Shown one piece after another: positions 55,220 to 64,000 of a stretch of 64,000 nt of DNA (within the stretch, counting starts at the first letter, position 1; each line of letters begins with the position of its first letter). The notes below the pieces were generated by a model, which saw nothing but the letters and a program-made list of their open reading frames with translations, was not told the DNA's origin and searched no databases. The position numbers and the translations under genes were made by a program. Source of the DNA: Takakia lepidozioides (lineage: Eukaryota > Streptophyta > Takakiopsida > Takakiales > Takakiaceae); assembly GCA_030704615.1 (NCBI GenBank), contig CM060732.1, positions 71,653,053-71,717,052 on the forward strand, written 5' to 3'.

Positions 55220-55289
55220 CGGATGTCCGCTCATGAGCTCATAGGCTCATAGGCTCATGGGCTCATGCGCTCATGAAATAGTAAACCTC
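55220..55289 (-). repeat. Right terminal repeat with ATGAGC units
   Basis: GCTCATGAGCTCATAGGCTC and further GCTCATGG / GCTCATGCGCTCATGA units run into the inverted terminus. They mirror 41723-41785. Confidence 0.85.
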
Positions 55290-55298
55290 CATAGTAAG

Positions 55299-57155
55299 AG
55301 GCTCCGGTGTAACAGCAGGTCTAGTTTGAGCTACCACTGGGGCCACTTGGTCAGATTGCTGTGCTGGCCGTGGTACTGAAGTGACTTCTTCCTCCCTCTC
55401 TAATGGCCGTGCTTCCAGTAATAAGTACAGCCCATTGTGCTGTTGCACCCCATCCTGTGCAGGAGCTATGGAAACATCATTGTGAGGGGTCCTTGTGGCA
55501 AGTGGAGCCGCCATTACGGTTTCATTCCTTTTCTGTCTCTTGGACTGGTGTTGCCTCTCTAATCCTCCTTCACCTTGTGAAGAGCCTTGCTCTTCAACTG
55601 CAGTTGTGGTTGCATCAAACACCCCCATTATCTTGCGTTCTTGCGCATCAAGCAAGCAAGAATCAAAGATAATTTGTGCAATAATTGGGCCAGACACAAT
55701 GATTGGGGACTTGGCAGCAATAGTCTGCAATTGTTTCATCTCCTCCACCAGACCACTGTGCATCATCTCTGCCCAAGCTACATCCTCTCCCCTCAAGGCT
55801 TTCAAAACCTCTTCCGTAAAAGATCTGCTAAGATACTGTTGATTCTGTTTCATGGCAAACAGAATGTTTAGTATCTGGCCAATTTCCCTCAAACCTGGAT
55901 ACTCGGCTTTGGAGCAAGTGAATCCCTGGTTCCTGAAAAAGCTCATTTCTTGGAAAAGATCTCCTACTTGCAATCTTGCACTGTGCTCATCCACGCTCAC
56001 ATTACCAGATGGTAAATCAAAAAGTTGTTGCAAGTACTGCGGAGTAACTTGTATATCTACGCCCTTCACCTGGGTAACTCCTGTCTTTGGCTCAAAGTTC
56101 TTGATAAACTGGATCATCAAATCCCGATGATGCAAAGACCACTCTTTGCGCAACAGTCCCTCCAACCGCAACTTCTTCAGCAGCTGCACTGCCTATGGTA
56201 TGGCGATTGTTTGCCTCTGTAAGATCGTCGTGCTCTTCACTCGTAGATCCTCCATTTCTCTAATTCGCTTCATGCCGGACAAACAAGAAGGCCTTGTTTG
56301 GAATAACTGTAGGAAAGCTTGCAATGCGTATAGCATGAAAGTGTGATTAGCACAGAATGGAACAAGTAAGTGTGTGTAAGCCTACGGGGCTTGCAAATAG
56401 TGAGTGAGAGAGAAAGTGCTTTCGACCTGTCCTCCCTTGCGCCACTGCGTAAGAAGTAGAGCTAGTGTATAGTCTGTGATATCCGCCATAGCTACAAAGA
56501 TATAGCTTTGATTGCCCCTCCTGTCGAGACACTGGTTATCCGGGATAACACCTATTCTTCCGCTCATAATCTTCTTAATTTCTTGTTCTTGTTTCTTGAA
56601 TGGAGTCTCATGCACAAAATTCACATTGCTGATTGGCCGTTGCCTCATTAGGTAACTTTTCATTTTTACCCTATTTTGTTCATATTCCATCTTAGAATGA
56701 CCGCTAGGACTGCATATGTGGCAAAGGTTCCCCTTTGCCGGACGCGGAAAGTGTTCCGTTACCTGTCCTTTGGATGCATTAATGGGCTCGTAATAAGTTT
56801 CGGCTGATGTACCGGGTAGGTACTTTGACGACCCTGTTTGTCTTCTTGTGTGATGGCGCTCGTTATTGCAGTACATGCAATGCGGAGTGCTTTGCCCCTT
56901 AGGCCACGTGTTTGAATTCAAACACTCTCCCGTCTCCTTCTGTCCGCATGGCACATTCTCCGAGTTTGATTCCCAAACTATTTTTACACTTTCCGGCCAC
57001 TTTACTGACGTTAACTTGTGTCCACCTGTCACTGCCTTTATGGACTGTGCAACCTGTGTGGCCTGTGTTGCCTGTGTTGGGTTGTGACAGGCTGTGACAA
57101 GCTGTGGTAGGTTGTGATAATAGACTCTGGTGGGCTGTGATGACTGTGTGAACAC
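55299..57155 (-). pseudogene. Ty3 ORF3, copy 2 (5' part)
   Basis: First piece (57155-56382): CMYCNNERHH and LCHICSPSGHS zinc-like motifs, then KIMSGRIGVIP. The second piece (56189 down) is open for about 300 codons: KKLRLEGLLRKEWSLHHRD, LARLQVGDLFQE-like, AAKSPIIVSGPIIAQIIFDS and a basic SKRQKRNE. The frame passes the MULE junction into 41716. It is better preserved than copy 1 and is the best guide to this protein. Confidence 0.75.
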
Positions 57156-57238
57156 CTGTGGTCTCTACTATGGCCATACACATCCGGCGTTATGTCAAGG
57201 ACTTCATGCTCCGCTGGTGCTACTGGTGGAGTCTGTGA

Positions 57239-58300
57239 CTACATCTGTGTTTCAAGATGCAAATCATGCTGCAATGGTCTATCATGGATACCACTATATC
57301 CCTTGTTAGCATTGACTCTACCAAGCATCTCTTTGTTAATAGTTTGTAACATAACTGTGTTGTTATCATACATCTTTTGTATGACATAAGGTCCTTTCCA
57401 TGGTGATTTAAGCTTAGAAGCTTTAATCTTTCCCTTCTTCTGCAACCACAGTACCAAATCACCCGTCTTAAAACTCTTCAGTTTGCCTTCATCAAACCGA
57501 TCCTTCCTCTTCATCTGAATTCTAGCCATGTTATCTGCTGCATTAGCACGTACTTCTTCCACATTATATAGTTCATGTTTTCTTACTTTAATTGAATCCT
57601 CCAATTCCATTCTCCTTCACCATTCAGTTCTCATAGATAATAAGAATTCCACTGGAAGTAAAGCTTCCATGTCATAAACTAATTGGAATGGTGTATACCA
57701 TACTTGGTGGTGACCTTGTATGAAGTCATGTATGACCACAAAGCTGTCAATAGCTTTGTATCCCAATCAATCTTGTTAGCATTGACTATCTTAGCCCAAG
57801 ATAGTGCATAGTATTTTGTTAGTGGCCTCTGCCTGCCCATTGCCGTGGGTAAGAGGTTGTACTCTTCTTGTGCACGATCATGAACTCCTTAGTCAACAGT
57901 TCAATGGTCTCATTAATGAAATGACTTCCCTGGTCACTGATAAATTCCAAGGGACAGCCAAATCTTGTGATAATGTTCTCATATAGAAACCTTGTTGTAT
58001 ACTTAGTTGTGTTGTCCCTCAGAGCCTTAGCTTCCACCCATTTTGTGGTATAATTAGTGGCTGTGATTATATACTTGTTTTGTGTATTCCTGGCTGGTGG
58101 ATTGATTGGCCCAACAAAATCCAATCCCCATTTCTGGAATGGTTCAGTAGGCATTGTAGGATGCAAAGCCATCTTCCCAGATCTTTACAAAGGTCCTAAC
58201 CTCCGGCACTCATCACAGCTCTTGCAATACTTATGTACATCTTTAAACAGAGTAGGCCACCAGTAACCTGCAAGTAATATTTTCATACTGGTAGTCTCTT
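57239..58300 (-). pseudogene. Ty3 integrase core and C-terminus, copy 2
   Basis: [25 protein letters not shown] and (frameshifted) GNGQAE give the DDE triad. The C-terminal part at 57610-57239 is open, with KTGDLVLWLQKKGKIKASKL and SPWKGPYVIQKMYDN. A stop separates the zinc domain (GYWWP, CKSCDECRRLG) from the core near 58185. Confidence 0.85.
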
Positions 58301-60148
58301 CTCCAAAATGGCCTCCAGCCACTCCTTTATGAATTTCTTCCAAGACTTTATTAACTTCATGGTGGTACAAGCATCTTTTCAGAACTCCATCAGGTCCTAG
58401 CTTATACAATCTTCCTCCTATCATAGTGTATGGTAATGCCTTGATAGCTATTCTCTTCATCTGTTCCTTCCCATAACTAGATGGGCACTGTCCATGAGTA
58501 AGATAGTATTTGATTGGCCACTGCCAATCTAACCAATCATCTGCTCCCTGCACTTTCACTGCAAATAAACCTGCATCAGGCAGTTGATCGTCTACGCCTG
58601 TGGCGGGCTTTCCTGTTGAAAGGCGTGACAAGTGATCTGTCACAAGATGCAAACGTCCAGGTTTGTAAACAACTTCGAATTCAAACTCATGTAGTATAAT
58701 CAACCATCTTGCTATCCTTCCACTTATCAAAGGCTTGTTCACCAAATAAATCAGAGCTTCATGATCCACATAGAACATAAACTTCCTTACCAGCAAATAA
58801 TGCCTGAATTTCTTGACTAAATAAATCATTGCCAAAACTTCTCTTTTGGTGGTGCTATAGTTCCTTTCAGCACTGTTCAACAGTCTGCTAGCATAATACA
58901 CAGGTGAATCTATGTTTCCTGTGACATTTTGGGCTAACACAGCCCCCAATGCTTTTCCTGAGGCATCCAGTGTACATGAAATACCATATGCCAATGAGGG
59001 TTAATCAACACAGGTGTAGTTGTTACTGACAATGTAAGTTCCTCAAAGGCCTGTTGACATTCAGCTGTCCATGCAAACATTGCATCCTTCTTCAAGAGCT
59101 TGCTCAATGGTACTGCCTTCTGTGCATATCTTCTGACAAACCTTCTGTAATAACTGGTTTGTCCAAGGAACCTTCTTAGAGCCTTAACATTACTTGGTGG
59201 TGGTGAGGCTTTAATAGCCTCTGTCTTTCTAGGATCTACAAGCAGCACAATGTGTCCCAAAAGAACTCCTAAGTTCACACAGAAAGTACATTTTTCTGGA
59301 TTCAGCCCAAGACCTCTCATCCTGCATCTGGCCAAACATAATTCCAATTTCTGCAAGTGCTCATTCTTAGAGCTGTAAACACTGAAGTCATCTAAAAACA
59401 CTTGCATAAAATCATCCAAGTACACATGCAAAGATTCACTGATCACTCTCTGGAAAGTTGTTGGTGCATTACAAAGTCCAAAAGACATGACTTTGTGTGC
59501 ATAAGCACCCCAGTCTGTGATGAAAGCAGTCTTTCCCTGGTCTTCTTTAGCTACCTGTACTTGTTTATACCCACTGAAGCCATCCATGAATAAGTACATC
59601 TCATGGCCTGCCACAGTGTCTAGCACAGCTTCTGTGAACGGCAAAGGAAATGGATCTTTCTTTGTGCAATCATTTAGCTTCTTGTAGTTCACACAAACTC
59701 TCACTTTGCCATTCTTCTTGGGAACTATCACGATAGATGATAGCCAAGTGATGTACTCTATCGGGTATATAAACTTAGCCTCAGCCAGCTTCTTTATCTC
59801 CTCCCCAACCTTTTGTGCATAGTTGGGATTCATCCTGTATCTTGCCTGTTTGATTGGTACAGAACCTGGTTCCAACTCAATCTCATGCTGGCATATTTCA
59901 GGGGGTATCCCCTTCAGGTCTTCATAACTCCAGGCAAATACATCTTTGTATTTGATAAATAGGCTCTTAGCTTCCTCAAAGAATTCTGGCTCCAAGTCAG
60001 CCCCAACTTTCACCATTCTTGGTTCCTCCTCAGTTCCCACATTGACTTCTCTCACCTGCTCTTCAGCTGTGATAGTCCATCCAGCCACTACTTGATCTTG
60101 TAAACTCACAGTGGCAGGTTCCTCTAGGATTTCTATTTCTCCCTCCAC
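58185..60148 (-). pseudogene. Ty3 RT/RNase H and integrase zinc domain, copy 2
   Basis: A 404-codon frame holds nearly the whole RT: VIVPKKNGKVRVCVNYKKLN, FMDGFSGYKQ and MQVFLDDFSVYSS (FLDD). A small deletion near 59245 removes GHIVCKKG relative to copy 1. RNase H and the integrase HHCC domain continue in a second frame (58994-58185). Confidence 0.9.
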
Positions 60149-60815
60149 ATGTTGTAGATTGAGTTGTTGTCATGGCGGGCCATGGTGGGAAGGAGTTGCT
60201 GGGAGGCGACAGAGATGGCGGGAGGAATCAAGGCGGTGGCGGGAGAACAATAGGTGGAGAGCTGTGGCATGTGACACTTGGATGGTCCAATTTAGTGCAG
60301 TGAGAGGTGAGGTTTCAGGCTGGAAAAGCACGCAGTTCTGCACACTTTGGATCACTCCGTGCTTAAATAAGAATAAGCACTGAGGAGAGTGGGGTCCCAC
60401 TTTACATGCAGGATTGGCCATTTGGCACACATTTAGGGTTTTCCAAGGGCTTACTGCAGTTCATGCATCCCATCTCCTTTATTTCGCTACTGCACCATAG
60501 GATACCTTTTGCTCTTGTGGGCCGAGCTGTTGGGTGAGTTATTGGGTGTAGTAATTGGTGTGTGGGGCCATTTCAAGTGCACATCTCGTGCATATCAAGT
60601 CACATGTAGGCTTCATATTAGATAATATTTCAGTGAGTCATGATACCCTCTATAGCTTAGGCATAGCATTTTTGTATACTGCCACTTTGATAATATATAC
60701 ATCCACTTCATCCAAAATTCATGCAATTCATACACAAGCTGTTTGTTCAATTGCTCATCCAGTCATACAATTTTTCTCCTTATTGCACCAATTGTAAGGG
60801 CATATCTGCTTAAAC
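60149..60815. other. No gene recognised
   Basis: G-rich plus-strand start (GGCGGGAGGAATCAAGG) changing to AT-rich sequence. Only short frames. It ends at a MULE-like terminal motif. Confidence 0.4.
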
Positions 60816-60841
60816 GCTCACATTTGGGTGTAACTACCTTA
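60816..60841 (-). repeat. 26-bp inverted match to 21341-21366
   Basis: The minus strand reads TAAGGTAGTTACACCC and ten further identical bases. It could be the right terminus of another member of the same MULE lineage. Confidence 0.75.
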
Positions 60842-62289
60842 TGTTCGGCCCTCCTTCCCTACCAGACCACCGGTGGTCTTTCACGGAGGTGGGAGTTTTG
60901 CCATGTACGCACAACAAAAAACCAGATCGCCTGAATTTTGGACGAAACAAGAACTGCCGCATGAAATCGACCCAAATATATGTGCCCCAAGTCGTTCAAA
61001 AAACAAAATCAACCAAAGCGGGGTGGACCTCTAAAAGGGGCTCTCCCAAGGAGGGTGGCTTTTCCCTGCGAGCCCCACATGGCTATGGGTGGCTATTCCA
61101 TGCGGGCCCCACATAGCTATTGCATGCCTCCCCAAAGTGGTTGCATGGCAGCTGCAGACAAATCTTCTAGAATGTGGCGATGCTCTCCAGGTGGGACAGT
61201 TGGAGGCGTTGGCTGATGGCAGTTAACATAAGAGAGTTAGCTAAGAGAGACGAGAAGAGATGCATAGCCAAGAGAGAGTCCAAGAGAGAGGGCAAGCCAT
61301 AGCTATGCAACGGAAGGGTTTAGGATTGCTATGCAACGGCGCGCAATGAAGAGGAGGGTGTAAAGGGTCTTCAACAACTCTATATAATTTATATTTATAT
61401 TTATACAGGGATTTTATGTAACACAGGTTATTCTGTGTTTATTCAAGGTGATTTTTCTGCTCCAAATTACTTCCAGATGCACTTGGCTCTGCTTGATTTT
61501 GACTTTCCATGGCTACGGATTGATATTTTACATATTCAAAGAGAACCCATGTCTATCCCTTGTGTGAACACCACCTTACACTCTTTGTTGTAATCTGATC
61601 TCCACGAAGTCATCTTCGCCTCGGAAGCCAGGCTTGATCTTCAAAATTTCCCTAGACTATTAGGTACTTATCACCGATGACCGCAGTAGATCATGAGGAG
61701 TTACATGCTAGGATAAATTATCTCTACGAATATGCCCAATTTTGCCATTTTAAGAAACATTATTTCAAAGTCTTCAAAAAACTATTGAGAACCAGCATGA
61801 GGAGACCAAGAGACACAGTAGATTTATGGTTCTTTGAGGAGGCGTCATCAATTTTTTTTAGAACTGGGACGTTGAGAAGTGATATCCGACAATTCATGAG
61901 CTTCATTGACTAGGATAATGATAACCGGTACAAAGAAGAACATCGGTCCCAATTTGGATGTGGCTTGATTTTATTGCAAGCGTGTGAGCTGACGGGTACG
62001 GCCAGCGAGGTACAGCCGGGGAACCCCCGCTCCGGCAGCCTCGTCGGCGAGCTGGACGCCCCATGTCAAATCATCCCCACCCCCCTCCGACCCCTCCGCC
62101 CGTTGCCCCGCCCCCGCCCGCCCGGGACCCCTGACCCCCGCCCCACCGCTGGCCACGCGGCGCCCCACAACACCGCCCGATCTCCAGCCACGTGGCGGCC
62201 CCCTGCTGTGGATCCCCTCACTGGGTTGATCCCCCTTCCAGTGCCGGAGTGATCCCCCACCCCCATCTCCAGCCACGTGGCGCTACCCC
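60842..62289. other. No gene recognised; GC-rich block at 61980-62289
   Basis: AT-rich in the first part, with a 78-codon frame (61677-61913) of no known family. From 61980 a C-rich block (CCCCACCCCCCTCCGACCCC) opens frames on both strands by composition alone. Confidence 0.4.
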
Positions 62290-62760
62290 GAACCATCGAA
62301 TGGATGACGGCCGGATGAAGGCCCTGTAGTGTGAATGCAGGGGAGTGACATTACATTTTGTCTTACCGTTAAGACCCTGCATCACTACAACGGGAGTGCC
62401 CGTTGTACAACTGCAGGAGGGATATATCCCTGCATACAGGTAATTTCATGGGCATACTGTGCTTATGCTTTGCCAGGATAAAAATGGCTGAGTCATGACC
62501 ATGCGTATTTTCATCCGTAGGATGAACGTTTTCATCCCAGGTGTTACCTAGAAACGCGGGTTGAGGAAAACAAAGAGGAAGATGACGGGCAACTCTTAGC
62601 AGCTGCTGCGAGCAGTGGGGTTGGCAGGGCCGTCTGTTTTTGGGAGGTTGTACCTACGCTATGGGACTCTGCTTGGTTTTGAGAGCGGCATTAAGTGCTT
62701 CTGCTTGGTATTATGTGTAAAGGGAAGCGGTGCCGCTTCTCTCGTAGTGATGATCAATTC
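62290..62760 (+). repeat. Dispersed repeat, inverted partner of 38732-39186
   Basis: See the partner entry. Here TGTAGTGTGAATGCAGGGG starts near 62327 and GTAGTGATGATCA marks the far end. Confidence 0.7.
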
Positions 62761-63559
62761 CTGGAGTAGGAGCATGTAAGAAGAGCGGCGCACCACCGCT
62801 GTCGCCATTGCCTTGAAGAAAACAATTATGGGCAGATGAGCAAGCAAGGAAAACGGCCAGCTGCCGGAAGCACAAGGAGGTGAGTTGTGGGCACAATCAA
62901 TGGAGGGGATGAGGCATGTGAAGTGCTCGCTGGATGGCAACTCAGGTTATCTGTAATCAAAGCTTATAGCTGCTTTTGTGTCTTCTTACTATAGGACCAT
63001 GTCAATTCTTAAAGAAGAATTGCACGCATAGAAGGATAGAGTATTTAGTTGGCAAGCCACAGGATGTTCCATAGGATGAAGAGGAGCCATCAGGGCATGA
63101 TAAATACTGGAATCAAGACAAGGAGAATAGGTTGAAGTGGCTGCTGACAGGCGATGGTGAGGTACCATCTTGGCAGGCAGATCCACCGCTTCGCTGGAGG
63201 ATAAAACAGATAAGTTCGTAGACTGTGGGCTTCGGTTTTTGGGGGAGTGGTGACTTAGAAATCGTTTTGGTGTGGATTTAGGACTGGCTCTTGGTAGAGG
63301 AGAAGGAGGTAGAGATATGTGATGGAGGAAAATATTTTGGAAATGGAATGGAGACTCTGAACTTCAAACCAGGAGAGGGAAAGGATGGATGCACCTGATG
63401 TTATAGTGTCAATAGGAGAAATGAGTGGGGGAGAGACTGCTTGTTACTGAATCAGAATGGTCACTGTTTGTCTTCATTCTTGTTCTTTGTTTCAGTGTTA
63501 TGAACCTGCACACAATGCTGCCCTGGGTATTGATACACTGGAACCAATGTAGAATGTTG
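62761..63559. other. No gene recognised
   Basis: Short frames on both strands only. It separates a dispersed repeat from a transposase fragment. Confidence 0.4.
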
Positions 63560-64000
63560 TACTGCTTTACTACAGATGGCTCGTTATGTTGCCCGGGCAC
63601 GTGCCCTGTGCTCAAAGGAGATGGCAATCTTGAACGTGCAGGACTTGCGGTGCTCGATGAGACCTCCTCGGGCAACATAACAGGACCACGAGGGAGCGTG
63701 TGAATATTCTTGTCAGCTCGCCATGAATCCTCTTCCCCGCCAGGTGCCTCGTCAAGTCTTCGTCTCACTGGACGGGTATGAACATCTCCTTCCAAATGTT
63801 GGCCTCTTCGAAGCAATGGCGTGTCCCGAAGGCCCTCTCGCAAGGCCGCCGCCCACTTCCGAGGATTCTTTAATCTGGAGGCAGTCAGCATCAGCATTTC
63901 CTGCCTGTTCGGCCCCAAGCCCCACTGTTTCCTTTCAAGAACTCGTTGTACCCGCTTTGCTGCATAATTGACCTCACAATGTCCCCCGTTGTGGCAGTGA
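63560..64000 (-). pseudogene. MULE transposase fragment (gene A exon 2), runs off the window
   Basis: Minus-strand codons TATTGDIVRSIMQQSGYNEF match gene A TATTEDIVRAIMQQSHYYQF. After a one-base loss, GPNRQEMLMLTASRLKNPRK, then LEGDVHTRPVRRRLDEAPGG, match GPDRQEMLMRAAHRSTDPKK and LEGDVRSRPVKRRIEDMPGG. Similarity stops after VVKQYNI at about 63560. The upstream part lies beyond base 64000. Confidence 0.85.

Larger units (their letters stand above)
41723..55289. mobile_element. Complete MULE-type transposon, 13.6 kb, with three genes
   Basis: Ends: left GGGGGTTGCTATTCCATGAG, right (inverse) GAGGTTTACTATTTCATGAG, 17 of 21 positions equal without gaps. Target duplication CATAGTAAG, 9 bp (41714-41722 and 55290-55298), the size typical for Mutator-like elements. 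Excision restores an open ORF3 in the surrounding Ty3 (...PEPLTME+REGLDIP...). Inside: gene C, gene A (MULE transposase), gene B (ParB-like plus methyltransferase-like) and about 30 GGCGCC palindromes. Genes A and B are divergent around a 2.4-kb control-like region. Confidence 0.9.
55299..60140 (-). mobile_element. Ty3 copy 2 (pol, integrase, ORF3), 5' truncated, host of the MULE
   Basis: Minus-strand relative of the element at 22345-35447. From about 60140 down it has the protease-RT linker, RT, RNase H, integrase, the GGCTGTG minisatellite (57050-57150) and ORF3. The MULE at 41723-55289 splits ORF3, whose remainder is at 41401-41722. Gag, protease and LTRs are missing. The break at about 60140 is where similarity to copy 1 stops (after EGEIEILEEPATV). 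Confidence 0.9.

Noticed and set aside
60149-60840. Right half of the MULE copy whose left end is at 21341
   Set aside because: No palindrome of the GTTAAC type and no gene B codons found here.
21341-60841. One 39.5-kb MULE between the two 26-bp inverted motifs
   Set aside because: Flanking 9-mers differ (GGGTGAGAT and ATGTTCGGC), and the right side has no palindromes or gene B, so two different elements are more likely.
61965-62296. Proline/arginine-rich open frames on both strands
   Set aside because: Composition of a C-rich block opens every frame; no family wording.

Overview
This is nuclear DNA from a eukaryote, most likely of the green-plant (streptophyte) lineage. It holds GT-AG introns, a PPR-type peptide fragment, plant-style Ty3 elements and Mutator-like (MULE) transposases with SWIM zinc fingers. 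I guess a charophyte alga or seed-free plant, with low certainty. I see no ordinary host gene, rRNA or tRNA. The window is almost entirely nested transposable elements. All homology statements were made by eye.

Layout: 1-3763, decayed Ty3 chromovirus (+) with chromodomain, polypurine tract and 3' LTR. 4.7-8.8 kb, palindromes and a broken MULE transposase exon (+). 10.3-13.45 kb, a piece of the second MULE gene, then the 3' end of a Ty3 element with an extra ORF and its LTR (+). 13.45-18.2 kb, a region dense in CGGGAGATCTCCCG-type palindromes with a relative of the third MULE gene. 18.5-21.0 kb, integrase, PPR and pogo-transposase scraps and a MITE. 21.34-22.34 and 35.45-36.07 kb, a MULE copy split by a complete 13.1-kb Ty3 element (22345-35447, minus, TSD GAGAT). 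36.4-41.4 kb, LTR pieces, a Ty3 integrase ending in a PHD finger and another broken copy of MULE gene B. 41723-55289, a complete 13.6-kb MULE-type element. 55.3-60.1 kb (plus 41.4-41.7 kb), the Ty3 copy it jumped into. 60.8-64 kb, scraps ending in another MULE transposase piece.

The centrepiece is the 13.6-kb element. It has 9-bp target duplications (CATAGTAAG), terminal repeats matching at 17 of 21 positions and three genes with good coding structure. Gene A (minus, 2 exons, about 1,170 aa) is a MULE transposase with a SWIM finger. Gene B (plus, 9 exons, 1,318 aa) appears to fuse a ParB/sulfiredoxin-like domain to a permuted (beta-order) amino-DNA-methyltransferase fold whose catalytic motif reads DIPD. 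Gene C (plus, about 183 aa) is unknown. Roughly 30 copies of the palindrome AATTTCGGCGCCGAAATT lie between genes and inside gene B introns, in places at about 63-bp period.

Other MULE copies in the window carry different palindromes: CCTTGCGTTGACGCAAGG near 5.2 kb, CCTCGTGTTAACACGAGG at 42-bp period near 21.7 kb, and CGGGAGATCTCCCG at 13.4-18.2 kb. I infer a transposon family in which each lineage has its own private palindrome and carries a protein set that may read or modify it. This would parallel, but differ from, the VANDAL/VANC anti-silencing system of Arabidopsis.
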